Shown piece after piece: positions 1 through 8,148 of a stretch of DNA of 64,000 nucleotides. Source of the DNA: Burkholderiales bacterium. Lineage in GTDB: Bacteria; Pseudomonadota; Gammaproteobacteria; Burkholderiales; Burkholderiaceae_C. Each line of letters starts with the position of its first letter. Position 1 is the first letter of the stretch. Location of the stretch: the NCBI GenBank assembly GCA_947372465.1, contig CANBTT010000002.1, positions 1-64,000 of the forward strand. The letters are read 5' to 3'. The position numbers and the translations under genes are program-made. Under the pieces are notes generated by a model. That model was given only the letters and a program-made list of their open reading frames with translations. It was not told the DNA's origin and searched no databases.

Positions 1-1
1 G

Positions 2-928
2 TTTGCTCAAGAGAAGGCGAGTGAATATCCCTCGCGTGCTGTCAAACTCATTGTGACGTTTACGCCTGGAGGGGCAGCGGACGTGACCGCCAGAATTTTT
101 GCAGAAAAACTCGCTGCCCTATGGAAGCAAGGGGTGATCGTTGAGAACAAGGCCGGTGCGGGCGGCTCCATTGGCGCCGAATCTGTTTTTCGCTCGCCCC
201 CCGATGGCTACACCTTGCTCTTGGCCACCAATACCCACATCATCAACCAGGTGTTGATTCCAAAATTGGCCTTTGACTTCACCAAAGACTTTGTCCCTTT
301 GGGCTTGGTCACGTCAGCCCCCATGTTGATTGCTGTGAACCCGCAATTGAAGGTCAACAACCTTCAAGAGCTCACCAAACTCATCAAGGCCGAACCCGGT
401 AAACATGCCTATGCGGCTTGCAACATGGCAAGCCCCCATTACTTTGCCATGGCGATTTACATGAACACCATGAAGCTTGATGCCACCAACATCCCCTACA
501 AAGGGTGCACACCAGCCGTTGCGGATACACTGGGTGGGCAGGTCAATATTGTGGCGGCAAGCATTCCTGCTGTGGTCTCATTCATCAAGCAAGGCACCCT
601 TCACCCCATTGCCTTGTTGTCAAGCAAACCCAGCCCCGCTTTGGCCGGTGTGCCAACAGTGGGGGAGTCAGGCCTTGCTGAGTTGAAGAATTTCTCCTTG
701 GACAATTATTACGGTTTCATGGCGCCCATGGGCACACCCGTCGCCATTCAAAAGAAGCTTGAAGAAGATATAAAATCCGTGGCGCTCATGATGGACACCA
801 AATCAAGGCTTGAAGTCGCTGGTTTGGAGCCCTTTGTCTTGAATTCGTCAGAAATGATGAAGCTCATTCGCTCGGACGAGCAAAAATATGCTCAAGCCGC
901 CAAACAATCCAATATCAAAGCAGAATAA
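2..928 (+). CDS. Bug-family tripartite tricarboxylate transporter receptor (5' partial)
   Basis: Periplasmic solute receptor of the Bug/TctC family. The reading frame is open from base 2 and begins FAQEKASEYPSRAVKLIV, so the end of a signal peptide (cleavage after AQ) is visible and the true start lies before the window; an in-frame GTG at 53 is not a credible start because it would remove the first beta strand. Family landmarks are present: the PGGAADVTAR ligand loop, VENKAGAGGSIG, PDGYTLLL, the IPYKG segment and a GVPTVGESG loop near the C-terminus. The next gene starts on the base after this stop codon (TAAATG), so the two are probably co-translated. No TctA/TctB partner is nearby, so the ligand and membrane partner are unknown. 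Confidence 0.93.
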   Translation, partial: FAQEKASEYPSRAVKLIVTFTPGGAADVTARIFAEKLAALWKQGVIVENKAGAGGSIGAESVFRSPPDGYTLLLATNTHIINQVLIPKLAFDFTKDFVPLGLVTSAPMLIAVNPQLKVNNLQELTKLIKAEPGKHAYAACNMASPHYFAMAIYMNTMKLDATNIPYKGCTPAVADTLGGQVNIVAASIPAVVSFIKQGTLHPIALLSSKPSPALAGVPTVGESGLAELKNFSLDNYYGFMAPMGTPVAIQKKLEEDIKSVALMMDTKSRLEVAGLEPFVLNSSEMMKLIRSDEQKYAQAAKQSNIKAE

Positions 929-1924
929 ATGCCCACCCAACTCTCCTTAAGTTTAGGCTGTTGTCAGTATGACCGCACGCGAGCACTCTTTGACGGCCGC
1001 GTGAAGGTTGAGGGCTGTGAGCTCTTGCCGATTGCATTGGATCCGGAGGAGACCTTTCACAGAGCGTTCAAAACCCAAGAATTTGATATTTGTGAAATTT
1101 CTTTGAGCTCACACACCTTGAACATTGCCCGAGGGACGGCCAAATATGTGGCGATCCCTGCTTTCTTGTCGCGTGCTTTTCGTCACTCGGGCATCTACAT
1201 TCGTGCCGACCGAGGCATTGAGCGACCTGAGGATCTGAGGGGCAAGAAAATTGGCATCCCCGAATACCAAATCACGGCCAACGTTTGGATTCGTGGTCTT
1301 TTGATGCACGAATATGGTGTCCAACCCAAGGAACTCTTGTGGCGACGAGGGGGGCTTGAGGAGCCGGGGCGTCAAGAGAGATCCCCCATTCGCCTACCGA
1401 GCGACATTGATGTGCAGCAGTTGCCCGCGGATGTGTCCTTGTCAGAGGCTTTGGCGAGGGGTGAGATCGATGCGGTGTTTTCAGCCAAAGCGCCCTCTTG
1501 CTTTTTAAAGGGGGACCCCAAGATCAAGCGCCTCTTTACCGACTTCAGGCCCGTCGAGACGGCTTACTACCAAAAAACCAAACTCTTTCCCACCATGCAC
1601 GTGGTGGGCATTCGGGCCTCATTGGCTGAGCAGCATCCATGGCTGTGTACGAGTGTGTTCAAAGCCTTCCTTCAAGCCAAAGACATCGCATTGCAAGAGT
1701 TGTCGCAAATTGGGCATTTTGCCGTGACCTTGCCTTGGGGGGTTGCAGAGATGCAGGCCAGCCAGGCCATCATGGGGGAGGACTTCTGGAGTTATGGCTA
1801 CGAACCCAACCGCCATGTGCTGGACACCTTCATGCGCTACCACCATGAGCAAGGCATCTCCGAGCGACTGGTGAATTCGATGGACTTGTTTGCGCCAAGC
1901 TCGTTGGAGATGGCCAAAAACTAA
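929..1924 (+). CDS. 4,5-dihydroxyphthalate decarboxylase / NMT1-THI5-like protein
   Basis: A 331-residue protein of the family that contains 4,5-dihydroxyphthalate decarboxylase (Pht5-like) and is related in fold to SsuA/THI5 substrate-binding proteins. Visible features are the N-terminal strand LSLGCCQYDRTRALFDG, the EISLSSHTL segment, and RPEDLRGKKIGIPEYQITANVW, typical of this family. There is no signal peptide, which favours a cytoplasmic enzyme over a periplasmic receptor. It follows the Bug gene with no intergenic base, so uptake and decarboxylation of one aromatic or dicarboxylic acid is a reasonable reading, but the substrate cannot be told from sequence. Many database members carry only the generic ABC substrate-binding name. 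Confidence 0.8.
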   Translation: MPTQLSLSLGCCQYDRTRALFDGRVKVEGCELLPIALDPEETFHRAFKTQEFDICEISLSSHTLNIARGTAKYVAIPAFLSRAFRHSGIYIRADRGIERPEDLRGKKIGIPEYQITANVWIRGLLMHEYGVQPKELLWRRGGLEEPGRQERSPIRLPSDIDVQQLPADVSLSEALARGEIDAVFSAKAPSCFLKGDPKIKRLFTDFRPVETAYYQKTKLFPTMHVVGIRASLAEQHPWLCTSVFKAFLQAKDIALQELSQIGHFAVTLPWGVAEMQASQAIMGEDFWSYGYEPNRHVLDTFMRYHHEQGISERLVNSMDLFAPSSLEMAKN

Positions 1925-2025
1925 AGGACCGCTTTGAACTGCACTTCAAAAAAGTTGCTCACCTGTTCAAACCCGCCCAGTGCAGATGTCGTGGCTCAAT
2001 CCAACGTCACTCAGACGAGCCGTCC

Positions 2026-3618
2026 TTACCAAGCGGCCACGCAGCCATCGCTCCGGGGGTCTTCGCCGCCTTCGATCACACCGTTGGTGTGCAAGACCAA
2101 TGCGCCCGCATGGCCCAAGCGCTCGTCATACTCGGAGACGATCTCAATGGGGTGACCCAAGGCTTTGAGGCCTTCAATCACCTCATTTTCAAACCGAGAC
2201 TCCAATTTGAGGGTGGTGCTTTGTTCGGCCCAAGTTTTACCTAGCAACCACCTGGGTGCAGCAACGGCGCTTCTGGGGTTGTGTTGATCCCAAACGCAGC
2301 GACTAAAAACAGCCGCCTGTGTTTGCGGTTGACCTTCCCCCCCCATCGTGCCGTAGACCAACAGACGACCATCTGTGAGTTTTGCCATGGCGGGATTGAG
2401 CGTGTGAAAGGGCTTTCGACCTGGTGCAAGACTTCTGAGTTGATGGGGCCTGAGGTCAAAGGAGCAGCCTCTGTTTTGCCACCAAATGCCTGTATTGGGA
2501 AGAACCACACCGCTGCCAAACTCAAAGTAGATGCTTTGAATCATGCTCACAGCTCGTCCCTGATCATCAATGACGCCAAGCCAGGTGGTGTCGCCATCGC
2601 TTTTCGGGGCAGGCCAGGGGCTGGCCTGGTGGATGTCAATGGATTGCGCCAACTCAAGGATCAATTTTTCTGACAACAAGTCTTGTGGGTTCACCCCCAT
2701 CGATTGGGGGTCGGTGACGTAGCGGTCTCGGATTTTGAAGGCTTGTTTGGTGGCTTCAACCAAAGCGTGAATGCCCTGGACATTGTCTGCGCTCCAATGG
2801 TTTTGTTTGATTTTTTCGTAAATGCCCAAGATCAGCAATGAGGCCAAGCCTTGGGTCGGAGGAGCGGTGTTGTAGAGCTTGGCACAGGAGAGATCAAGGT
2901 GCAAAGGGGACTTCAAAACGGATTGGTGGTTTTGCAAATCGATCAGCTGGAGCGGGCTGCCCACCTGGTCCAAATCCTTGGCAATTTGTTGGGCCAAGTC
3001 CCCGCAGTAAAAGTCGCTTGCACCCGCTTTTGCCACTTGCTGGAGTGTTTGCGCCAGTTGTGCAAAGCGGTGCAAATCGCCATAACTGGGGACTTCATTT
3101 TGTGCGTTCAGAAAGGTTTTCGCAAACCCGGGTTGTGCCATCAACTCGTCAGCCTTTGCCCGGGTGTTGTTGACTTGACTTTGTGTGACGGGGTAGCCAT
3201 GGGTGGCGTAATGAATCGCACTTTCTAGCAAGCGAGAAAAGGGCAGTTTGCCCTTCATCTTCTCTTTGCTGTACGCGTACGCTTTGCCCCACCCAGAGAT
3301 GGTCCCCGCCACGGTGTTGGCTGCCAAGGGGCCTCGCCAAGGAATGCTAGCGACGCCGGCATACAGTTCGGGACGGACGTTTGAGCCTGCAGCACCGCAG
3401 GCATCGATGGCCTGCATGGGGGCACCAGGTTCATGGATCAACCAAAATCCATCGCCTCCAATCCCCGTCATGTGAGGGTAGACAACGGCAAGCGTTGAGG
3501 CCACGGCGATGGTGGCTTCAATGGCGTTGCCGCCTTCTCTTAAAATGTCAAGGCCAGCTTGAGCTGCCAATGAATTGGGGGCCACCACAGCGCCACGTTT
3601 GCCTAAGATGGGATTCAT
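2026..3618 (-). CDS. ggt: gamma-glutamyltransferase family protein (cytoplasmic type)
   Basis: Ntn-hydrolase of the gamma-glutamyltranspeptidase family, expected to self-cleave before a threonine and transfer or hydrolyse gamma-glutamyl (or related acyl) groups. The N-terminal segment GGNAIEATIAVASTLAVVYPH and the GIGGDGFWL motif are typical. The likely nucleophile is the first Thr of DTTWLG, about residue 344. I chose the ATG at 3618 because GGAG sits six bases upstream and it overlaps the stop of the upstream GntR gene as ATGA; an ATG at 3630 adds four residues. There is no signal peptide, unlike classical periplasmic GGT. It is the last gene of a run containing a dipeptide-type ABC importer, which suggests cleavage of an imported gamma-glutamyl compound. 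Confidence 0.88.
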   Translation of the reverse strand: MNPILGKRGAVVAPNSLAAQAGLDILREGGNAIEATIAVASTLAVVYPHMTGIGGDGFWLIHEPGAPMQAIDACGAAGSNVRPELYAGVASIPWRGPLAANTVAGTISGWGKAYAYSKEKMKGKLPFSRLLESAIHYATHGYPVTQSQVNNTRAKADELMAQPGFAKTFLNAQNEVPSYGDLHRFAQLAQTLQQVAKAGASDFYCGDLAQQIAKDLDQVGSPLQLIDLQNHQSVLKSPLHLDLSCAKLYNTAPPTQGLASLLILGIYEKIKQNHWSADNVQGIHALVEATKQAFKIRDRYVTDPQSMGVNPQDLLSEKLILELAQSIDIHQASPWPAPKSDGDTTWLGVIDDQGRAVSMIQSIYFEFGSGVVLPNTGIWWQNRGCSFDLRPHQLRSLAPGRKPFHTLNPAMAKLTDGRLLVYGTMGGEGQPQTQAAVFSRCVWDQHNPRSAVAAPRWLLGKTWAEQSTTLKLESRFENEVIEGLKALGHPIEIVSEYDERLGHAGALVLHTNGVIEGGEDPRSDGCVAAW

Positions 3619-4301
3619 TGTGGACTCCATGCGGATGAGACGCTTTGCGCTGCCGCGCGAGCGTTGAACAAATGCGCACGCATCTCTCTATAACAAGTGA
3701 CCACATCTCTGCCCAAAAGGGCCTCAACGATCAAGGAGTGTTCTTCAAAGGAGGCGGTCATGCGTTCAAGGTTGTTGAATTGTGTGCGTCTAAACATAGA
3801 AATCTTTTGTCTGAGGGACAAGACCATGTCAATCAGGAAGGGGTTGTGTGAAGCGTGGATGATCAAAAGGTGCAAGTTTTTGTTGATCATATCGTATGCG
3901 TTGGCATCTCCGGCTTGGATGGCCAAGCGGCTTTGGGCATGGTAGTCACACAGTTGGACCTTTTGTGCGTCCGTCATTCTCGTCACCGCATGGCGTGCAC
4001 AGGTTGCCTCCAGCTCACCAATGGCTTCAAACAGTTGGTCCAAGCTTTGTGGCGTGATTTGCGCGACCCGACTGCCATGGTTGGGTCGAGTGACCACCAA
4101 CCCTGAACTGCTCAGTTGCTTTAAAGCCTCTCTGACTGGGGTGCGAGAGACTTGGTAGCGCGCAGCCAGGGTGCTCTCATCAAGCCGCTCTCCAGGCGAG
4201 AACTGGCCCATTGCAATGGCATCAGAGATTTTATGAAAGATCTCCAAGGCCATGCCGCCACGGGTTTTCTTTTCTTGTCCATTCAGGGTTGAGCCGTGCA
4301 T
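3615..4301 (-). CDS. GntR-family transcriptional regulator, FCD (FadR) subfamily
   Basis: DNA-binding regulator with an N-terminal winged helix-turn-helix (ISDAIAMGQFSPGERLDES, then VSRTPVREALKQL) followed by an all-helical FCD ligand domain containing the usual His residues (ARHAVTRM, HLLIIHASHNPF). It lies inside the ABC-importer/ggt run, so it probably controls that operon in response to the imported compound. The start is uncertain: ATG at 4301 leaves a 7-base gap after the ATPase gene, a GTG at 4346 would overlap that gene by 38 bases, and a later ATG at 4253 begins MALEIF. None has a strong ribosome site. The stop overlaps the ggt start by four bases. Confidence 0.87.
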   Translation of the reverse strand: MHGSTLNGQEKKTRGGMALEIFHKISDAIAMGQFSPGERLDESTLAARYQVSRTPVREALKQLSSSGLVVTRPNHGSRVAQITPQSLDQLFEAIGELEATCARHAVTRMTDAQKVQLCDYHAQSRLAIQAGDANAYDMINKNLHLLIIHASHNPFLIDMVLSLRQKISMFRRTQFNNLERMTASFEEHSLIVEALLGRDVVTCYREMRAHLFNARAAAQSVSSAWSPQ

Positions 4302-4308
4302 GCAGTTC

Positions 4309-5268
4309 TTAAAGAGGGTGCCAACACGCAAGGGCTGTTTGGCCACTGTTGTTCAAAGGTGGACTTTTCTCGTGACAGCGCGCACTGGCTTTGAAGCACC
4401 TTGGCGCAAAACTGCAACCTGTTGGGAGTTGGCTCAAATCGGGGGGTGAGCCATGAATGGTCTTGAGCGCTTGGCCCCTTTGATCGGCACTGATGGCGCC
4501 CGCCAACAGACCTTGGGTGTAAGGATGTTGAGGGGACTGAATCATTTGATGAACCGTTCCCATCTCAACAATTTGACCGGCATACATCACCGCAATTCTG
4601 TCGGAGACCTCCACCGCAGCGCCAATGTCGTGCGTGACAAAGATCACGGACATGTTGCGCTCCTTTTGAAGTTCTCTTAGGAGCAGCAAAATTTGAATTT
4701 GTACAGAAGCATCCAGCGCGGTGGTTGGCTCATCGGCCAATAGCAATTGTGGGTCACACATGAGTGCCAACGCAATCATGGCTCTTTGCTTCATGCCGCC
4801 TGACAATTCATGGGGATATGCAGACAGTCGCTTTTGAGCTTGCGGAATTTGAACCCGTTCAAGCATTTGAAGTGCTTTGCGCAAAGCGGCGTCGTGATCA
4901 ATGGATTCATGCGCACGCAAAGCTTCCACCATTTGTGCGCCAATGGTGTACACCGGATCAAAGGCGAGCCCTGGTTCTTGGAAAACCATGGACGTGACAC
5001 GACCTCTGTAACGCCTCATTTCTTGCTCGTCAAGGCGCAAGGTGTTTTGGCCACCCAAGAGCACCTCGCCCGACACCTGGGTCGTTTTCTTGGGGTTCAA
5101 GCCCAAGAGCGTTCTCAGTGTGACGCTCTTGCCTGAGCCCGACTCGCCCAGTAAAGTGAGCACCTCGCCCTTGGCCACATCAAAGCTCACGTCGCGCAAG
5201 GCCTGTGCTTTTCTTGCGCCTGTGAATTGAACGCTCAGATTTTGCACGCGAAGCAACAACTCATTCAT
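4309..5268 (-). CDS. oligopeptide/dipeptide ABC transporter ATP-binding protein (DppD-like)
   Basis: First of two ATPases of a peptide/nickel-type ABC importer. Starting at MNELLLRVQNL it has Walker A GESGSGKS near residue 40, signature LSGGMKQR near 153, Walker B LLLADEPTT near 172 and the switch His in FVTHDIG. The C-terminus carries the oligopeptide-ABC extension with the CSFAPRC cysteine motif. The ATG at 5268 is preferred over an upstream start because it overlaps the previous gene's stop as ATGA and starts exactly at the conserved fold. It should form a heterodimer with the DppF-like subunit encoded just upstream. Confidence 0.94.
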   Translation of the reverse strand: MNELLLRVQNLSVQFTGARKAQALRDVSFDVAKGEVLTLLGESGSGKSVTLRTLLGLNPKKTTQVSGEVLLGGQNTLRLDEQEMRRYRGRVTSMVFQEPGLAFDPVYTIGAQMVEALRAHESIDHDAALRKALQMLERVQIPQAQKRLSAYPHELSGGMKQRAMIALALMCDPQLLLADEPTTALDASVQIQILLLLRELQKERNMSVIFVTHDIGAAVEVSDRIAVMYAGQIVEMGTVHQMIQSPQHPYTQGLLAGAISADQRGQALKTIHGSPPDLSQLPTGCSFAPRCFKASARCHEKSPPLNNSGQTALACWHPL

Positions 5269-6320
5269 ACAGGGTCCCCGAACTGGGATTGAGAAAAACC
5301 ATCGTTCATGTGACAAGCCACCACATGATCTGACAAGCCCTGCACCTTGCTCAATACGGGGCTCACAGCATGGCAAGTGGCTTTTGCATGGTCGCATCGA
5401 TCCCGAAAGCGACACCCCGTTGGCGGATTGATGGGGTTGGGGGGATCACCCGACAAGGGCGAAACCCATGTTTTATTGTGGGGGTCCATGGAAGGGATGG
5501 CTTGGAGCAGCGCTTTTGTGTAGGGGTGAGCCGGGGCGTTAAAAATGCGATCGACCGGTCCCTTTTCAATGACTTGACCCAAGTACATCACCATCACTTC
5601 ATCGCTCAGGTATTGCACGACATGCAAGTCGTGGGAGATGAAGAGGTAGGTCAGTTCCCGCTCTTGTTTCAATTCCTGGAGCAAATTCAAGACCTGGGCT
5701 TGCACGGACTTGTCCAGCGCTGCAACGGCCTCGTCCAAGATGATCAAACGGGGTTGGAAGGCCAAGGCCCTGGCAATGTTGACCCTTTGGCGTTGACCTC
5801 CAGAGAGTTCATGTGGATAGCGCGAAGCGTATTGAGCGGGCTTAAGACCCACGCGATCAAGGAGAGCGTGAGTGAGTGCAGTGGCTTGTTCCTGGCTCAC
5901 GCCATGCACTTGTGGGCCAAAGGCAATGGTTTGTTCAATGGTGAGCCGTGGGTTGAGGGACGCATAGGAGTCTTGAAAGACCATTTGCAGTTTTCTTCTG
6001 AACTCTTTGAGCTCGAGGCCCCCGTATTCGGCCACACCTTCACCATCAAAAATCATGCTGCCGTGATCGGGCTTGATCAGGCGCGCAATCAACTTGGCGG
6101 TGGTTGATTTGCCGCAACCAGACTCGCCCACAATGCCAAGCGTTTTGCCTTTGGCAACAGAAAAGCTCACATCATCCACGGCATGAACATATTGCTTGTT
6201 CTTTTGAAAAAGACCCGGGTTGAGCAAGAAGTGTTTTCTTAGCTCACGCACCACAAGCAAAGGTTGTGCTGGGCCACCCTTGTCGAAGTCCTCAAATAGG
6301 GGGAAGGTGGCATCCATCAT
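5265..6320 (-). CDS. oligopeptide/dipeptide ABC transporter ATP-binding protein (DppF-like)
   Basis: Second ATPase of the importer, 351 residues. Walker A GESGCGKST, signature LSGGQRQRVNIARAL, Walker B LIILDEAVAALD and the switch motif FISHDLHVV are all present, and the C-terminal CRFRDRC segment is the peptide-ABC signature. In the Walker B region the usual DEPTSALD reads DEAVAALD; the catalytic glutamate is retained, so ATP hydrolysis should be intact. Four-base ATGA overlaps on both sides (with the permease and with the DppD-like gene) point to translational coupling across the operon. Confidence 0.95.
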   Translation of the reverse strand: MMDATFPLFEDFDKGGPAQPLLVVRELRKHFLLNPGLFQKNKQYVHAVDDVSFSVAKGKTLGIVGESGCGKSTTAKLIARLIKPDHGSMIFDGEGVAEYGGLELKEFRRKLQMVFQDSYASLNPRLTIEQTIAFGPQVHGVSQEQATALTHALLDRVGLKPAQYASRYPHELSGGQRQRVNIARALAFQPRLIILDEAVAALDKSVQAQVLNLLQELKQERELTYLFISHDLHVVQYLSDEVMVMYLGQVIEKGPVDRIFNAPAHPYTKALLQAIPSMDPHNKTWVSPLSGDPPNPINPPTGCRFRDRCDHAKATCHAVSPVLSKVQGLSDHVVACHMNDGFSQSQFGDPV

Positions 6321-7192
6321 TTTTTGATGTCCATGGCTGAACGAATGCCGTCGGCCAAAAGGTTAAAGGAAATGGACGTGATGAAAATCATCGCGCCAGG
6401 CAGCGCTGCTGTAAGGGGGGCTTTGTAAATGGCCGAGCGCAAGGTGTTGAGCATCAAGCCCCATTCAGGCTCAGGCGGTTTGACCCCCAAGCCCAAAAAG
6501 GACAAACCCGAGGCCAAGATCATGCTCACACTCAGCAAGCCCGTTGAATACACAAAGACAGGCCCCAAAACGTTTCCCAGTACCTGAACCCGAATGATCT
6601 GAAAGGTGCCAGCCCCACTCATGCGAGCCGCCTCCAAGTAGTCGAGTTGTCGCACCTGTGTGGTCACACTCTCAGCAACCCTCACGACCTGTGGGACAAA
6701 GACCAAGGTCAGAGCGATCAGGCTGTTGCTCATGCCTGGCCCCAAGGCGCCTGAGATGGCTACGGCCAACAAGACGGATGGAAAGGCGTAGAAAATATCA
6801 AGCACGCGCATGATCAGCATATTGGTGCGTCCCCCCACATAGCCCGCAAACAAGCCAATGCTGGTGCCCATCACAAAGGCAAAAAACACAGGCAAGACCC
6901 CCATCAACAAAGACAAGCGAGCGCCATACATCAAGCGCGTCAACATGTCGCGTCCCAGCTCATCGGTCCCCAGCAAATAGCCTTCACTCCCAACGGGTAA
7001 GAGTCGTTTGAGCATGCTCGCCTTGAACGGGTCAGCCGGTGCAATCCAAGGTGCAAAAATTGCAGCCAATACAATCAAGAGAACAATCCCTGCACTGATC
7101 ATTGCAATGCGTTCGCCTTTGAGTTGTTGAAAAACACTGAACCAGTACCCTTTGTTCGCGGGGGTCAGTATGGGTGGCTTGTGCGTGTGCAT
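6317..7192 (-). CDS. ABC transporter permease (DppC-like)
   Basis: Inner-membrane permease of the peptide ABC importer. From the ATG at 7192 it reads MHTHKPPILTP followed by the OppC N-terminal helix (IAMISAGIVLLIVLAAIFAPWIAP), the GTDELGRDMLTRLMYGAR motif, and the cytoplasmic EAA-type loop YLEAARMSGAGTFQIIRVQVL. About six transmembrane segments are expected. The frame is open much further upstream (to 7714), but that part runs antisense-style over the preceding permease gene and has no membrane character, so it is excluded. The start lies two bases after the stop of the DppB-like gene. Confidence 0.93.
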   Translation of the reverse strand: MHTHKPPILTPANKGYWFSVFQQLKGERIAMISAGIVLLIVLAAIFAPWIAPADPFKASMLKRLLPVGSEGYLLGTDELGRDMLTRLMYGARLSLLMGVLPVFFAFVMGTSIGLFAGYVGGRTNMLIMRVLDIFYAFPSVLLAVAISGALGPGMSNSLIALTLVFVPQVVRVAESVTTQVRQLDYLEAARMSGAGTFQIIRVQVLGNVLGPVFVYSTGLLSVSMILASGLSFLGLGVKPPEPEWGLMLNTLRSAIYKAPLTAALPGAMIFITSISFNLLADGIRSAMDIKK

Positions 7193-7194
7193 TT

Positions 7195-8148
7195 TTAGGT
7201 CCTGAGCATTCTTGGGTCCAGCAGCGGTTGCACCACATCGACCAATAAATTCAAAATCACAAAGAACATGCACAAAATGAGCAAAGTGCCTTGAAGCAGG
7301 GGAATGTCTCTTTGAAAAATCGCTGTGTTCAGCAAAAAGCCTGTGCCAGGCCAAGCAAACACGGTTTCCACCAAAATAGAGCCCCCCATCAAATACCCCA
7401 CTTGCAGGGCTGCAACAGCCAAGACCGTGGGGGCTGTGTTTTTGGCAATGTGCTGAAAGATGCCAAAGGGTGTCAGACCTCGTGCTCTTAAAGACACCAC
7501 AAATTCTTGCTCTAGCATGTCGCTCACCAAGGCCTTCACGGTTCTTGTGATGATGCCCATCGGAATCACACACAAGGTCAAGGCGGGCAGCGCCATGTAA
7601 CGCAAATGCGCCAAGTCCCAGATCCATTCGCCGGACCCGCCCGGTCCAGCGCCCATGGCGGGAAACCAGCCAAGGGTGATCGAAAACACGATGGTCAGTA
7701 CGAGGCCCAACCAATAATGCGGCACACTGACACCAATCACAGAGCAGGTGGTGGCCAGACGGTCAAGCCAGCCCGCCTTGTTGTAGCCGGCGACCCCCCC
7801 CAAGAGACAGCCCATGAAGACCCCCAAAAAACTTGCAACACAGGCCAGACGCAAGGTGTTGGCAATGGCAGAAAAGACCTCGGTGCTCACTTGTCTGCCC
7901 GATGCAATCGAGCTGCCCAAGTCTCCTTGCAAAGCCCGCAAAAGCCACAATCCGTATTGGACCACCAGGGGGCGGTCCAGGCCATAGGCGCTCTTCAAGG
8001 CCTCAATCACATCAGCGGGTGCATCCGCTGGTGCAATGGCATTGAGGGGGTCACCAGGTGCCAAGTACACCAAAACAAAGGAGATCACGGTGACACCCAG
8101 TGCAATCGGAATGGCGTACAAAATGCGCCTGAACAGATAACCCAGCAT
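7195..8148 (-). CDS. ABC transporter permease (DppB-like)
   Basis: Inner-membrane permease of 317 residues pairing with the DppC-like subunit. It begins MLGYLFRRILYAIPIALGVTVISFVL, the standard first helix of OppB/DppB proteins, and contains the GDPL and YGLDRPLVVQYG motifs and the coupling loop FVVSLRARGLTPFGIFQHIAKN. It starts immediately upstream of the DppC-like gene and follows the binding-protein stop with no spare bases. Substrate is unknown; the ggt gene in the same run suggests gamma-glutamyl peptides or glutathione-like compounds. Confidence 0.94.
   Translation of the reverse strand: MLGYLFRRILYAIPIALGVTVISFVLVYLAPGDPLNAIAPADAPADVIEALKSAYGLDRPLVVQYGLWLLRALQGDLGSSIASGRQVSTEVFSAIANTLRLACVASFLGVFMGCLLGGVAGYNKAGWLDRLATTCSVIGVSVPHYWLGLVLTIVFSITLGWFPAMGAGPGGSGEWIWDLAHLRYMALPALTLCVIPMGIITRTVKALVSDMLEQEFVVSLRARGLTPFGIFQHIAKNTAPTVLAVAALQVGYLMGGSILVETVFAWPGTGFLLNTAIFQRDIPLLQGTLLILCMFFVILNLLVDVVQPLLDPRMLRT

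Noticed and set aside
53-55. GTG as start of the first gene
   Set aside because: The frame is open to base 2 and encodes the signal cleavage site and first strand; the gene begins before the window.
2281-2673. 130-codon frame opposite the first gamma-glutamyltransferase gene
   Set aside because: Antisense shadow of a well-supported gene with no domain of its own.
7193-7714. Long N-terminal extension of the DppC-like permease frame
   Set aside because: It overlaps the DppB-like gene in another frame, has no membrane or family character, and a good ATG lies at 7192.
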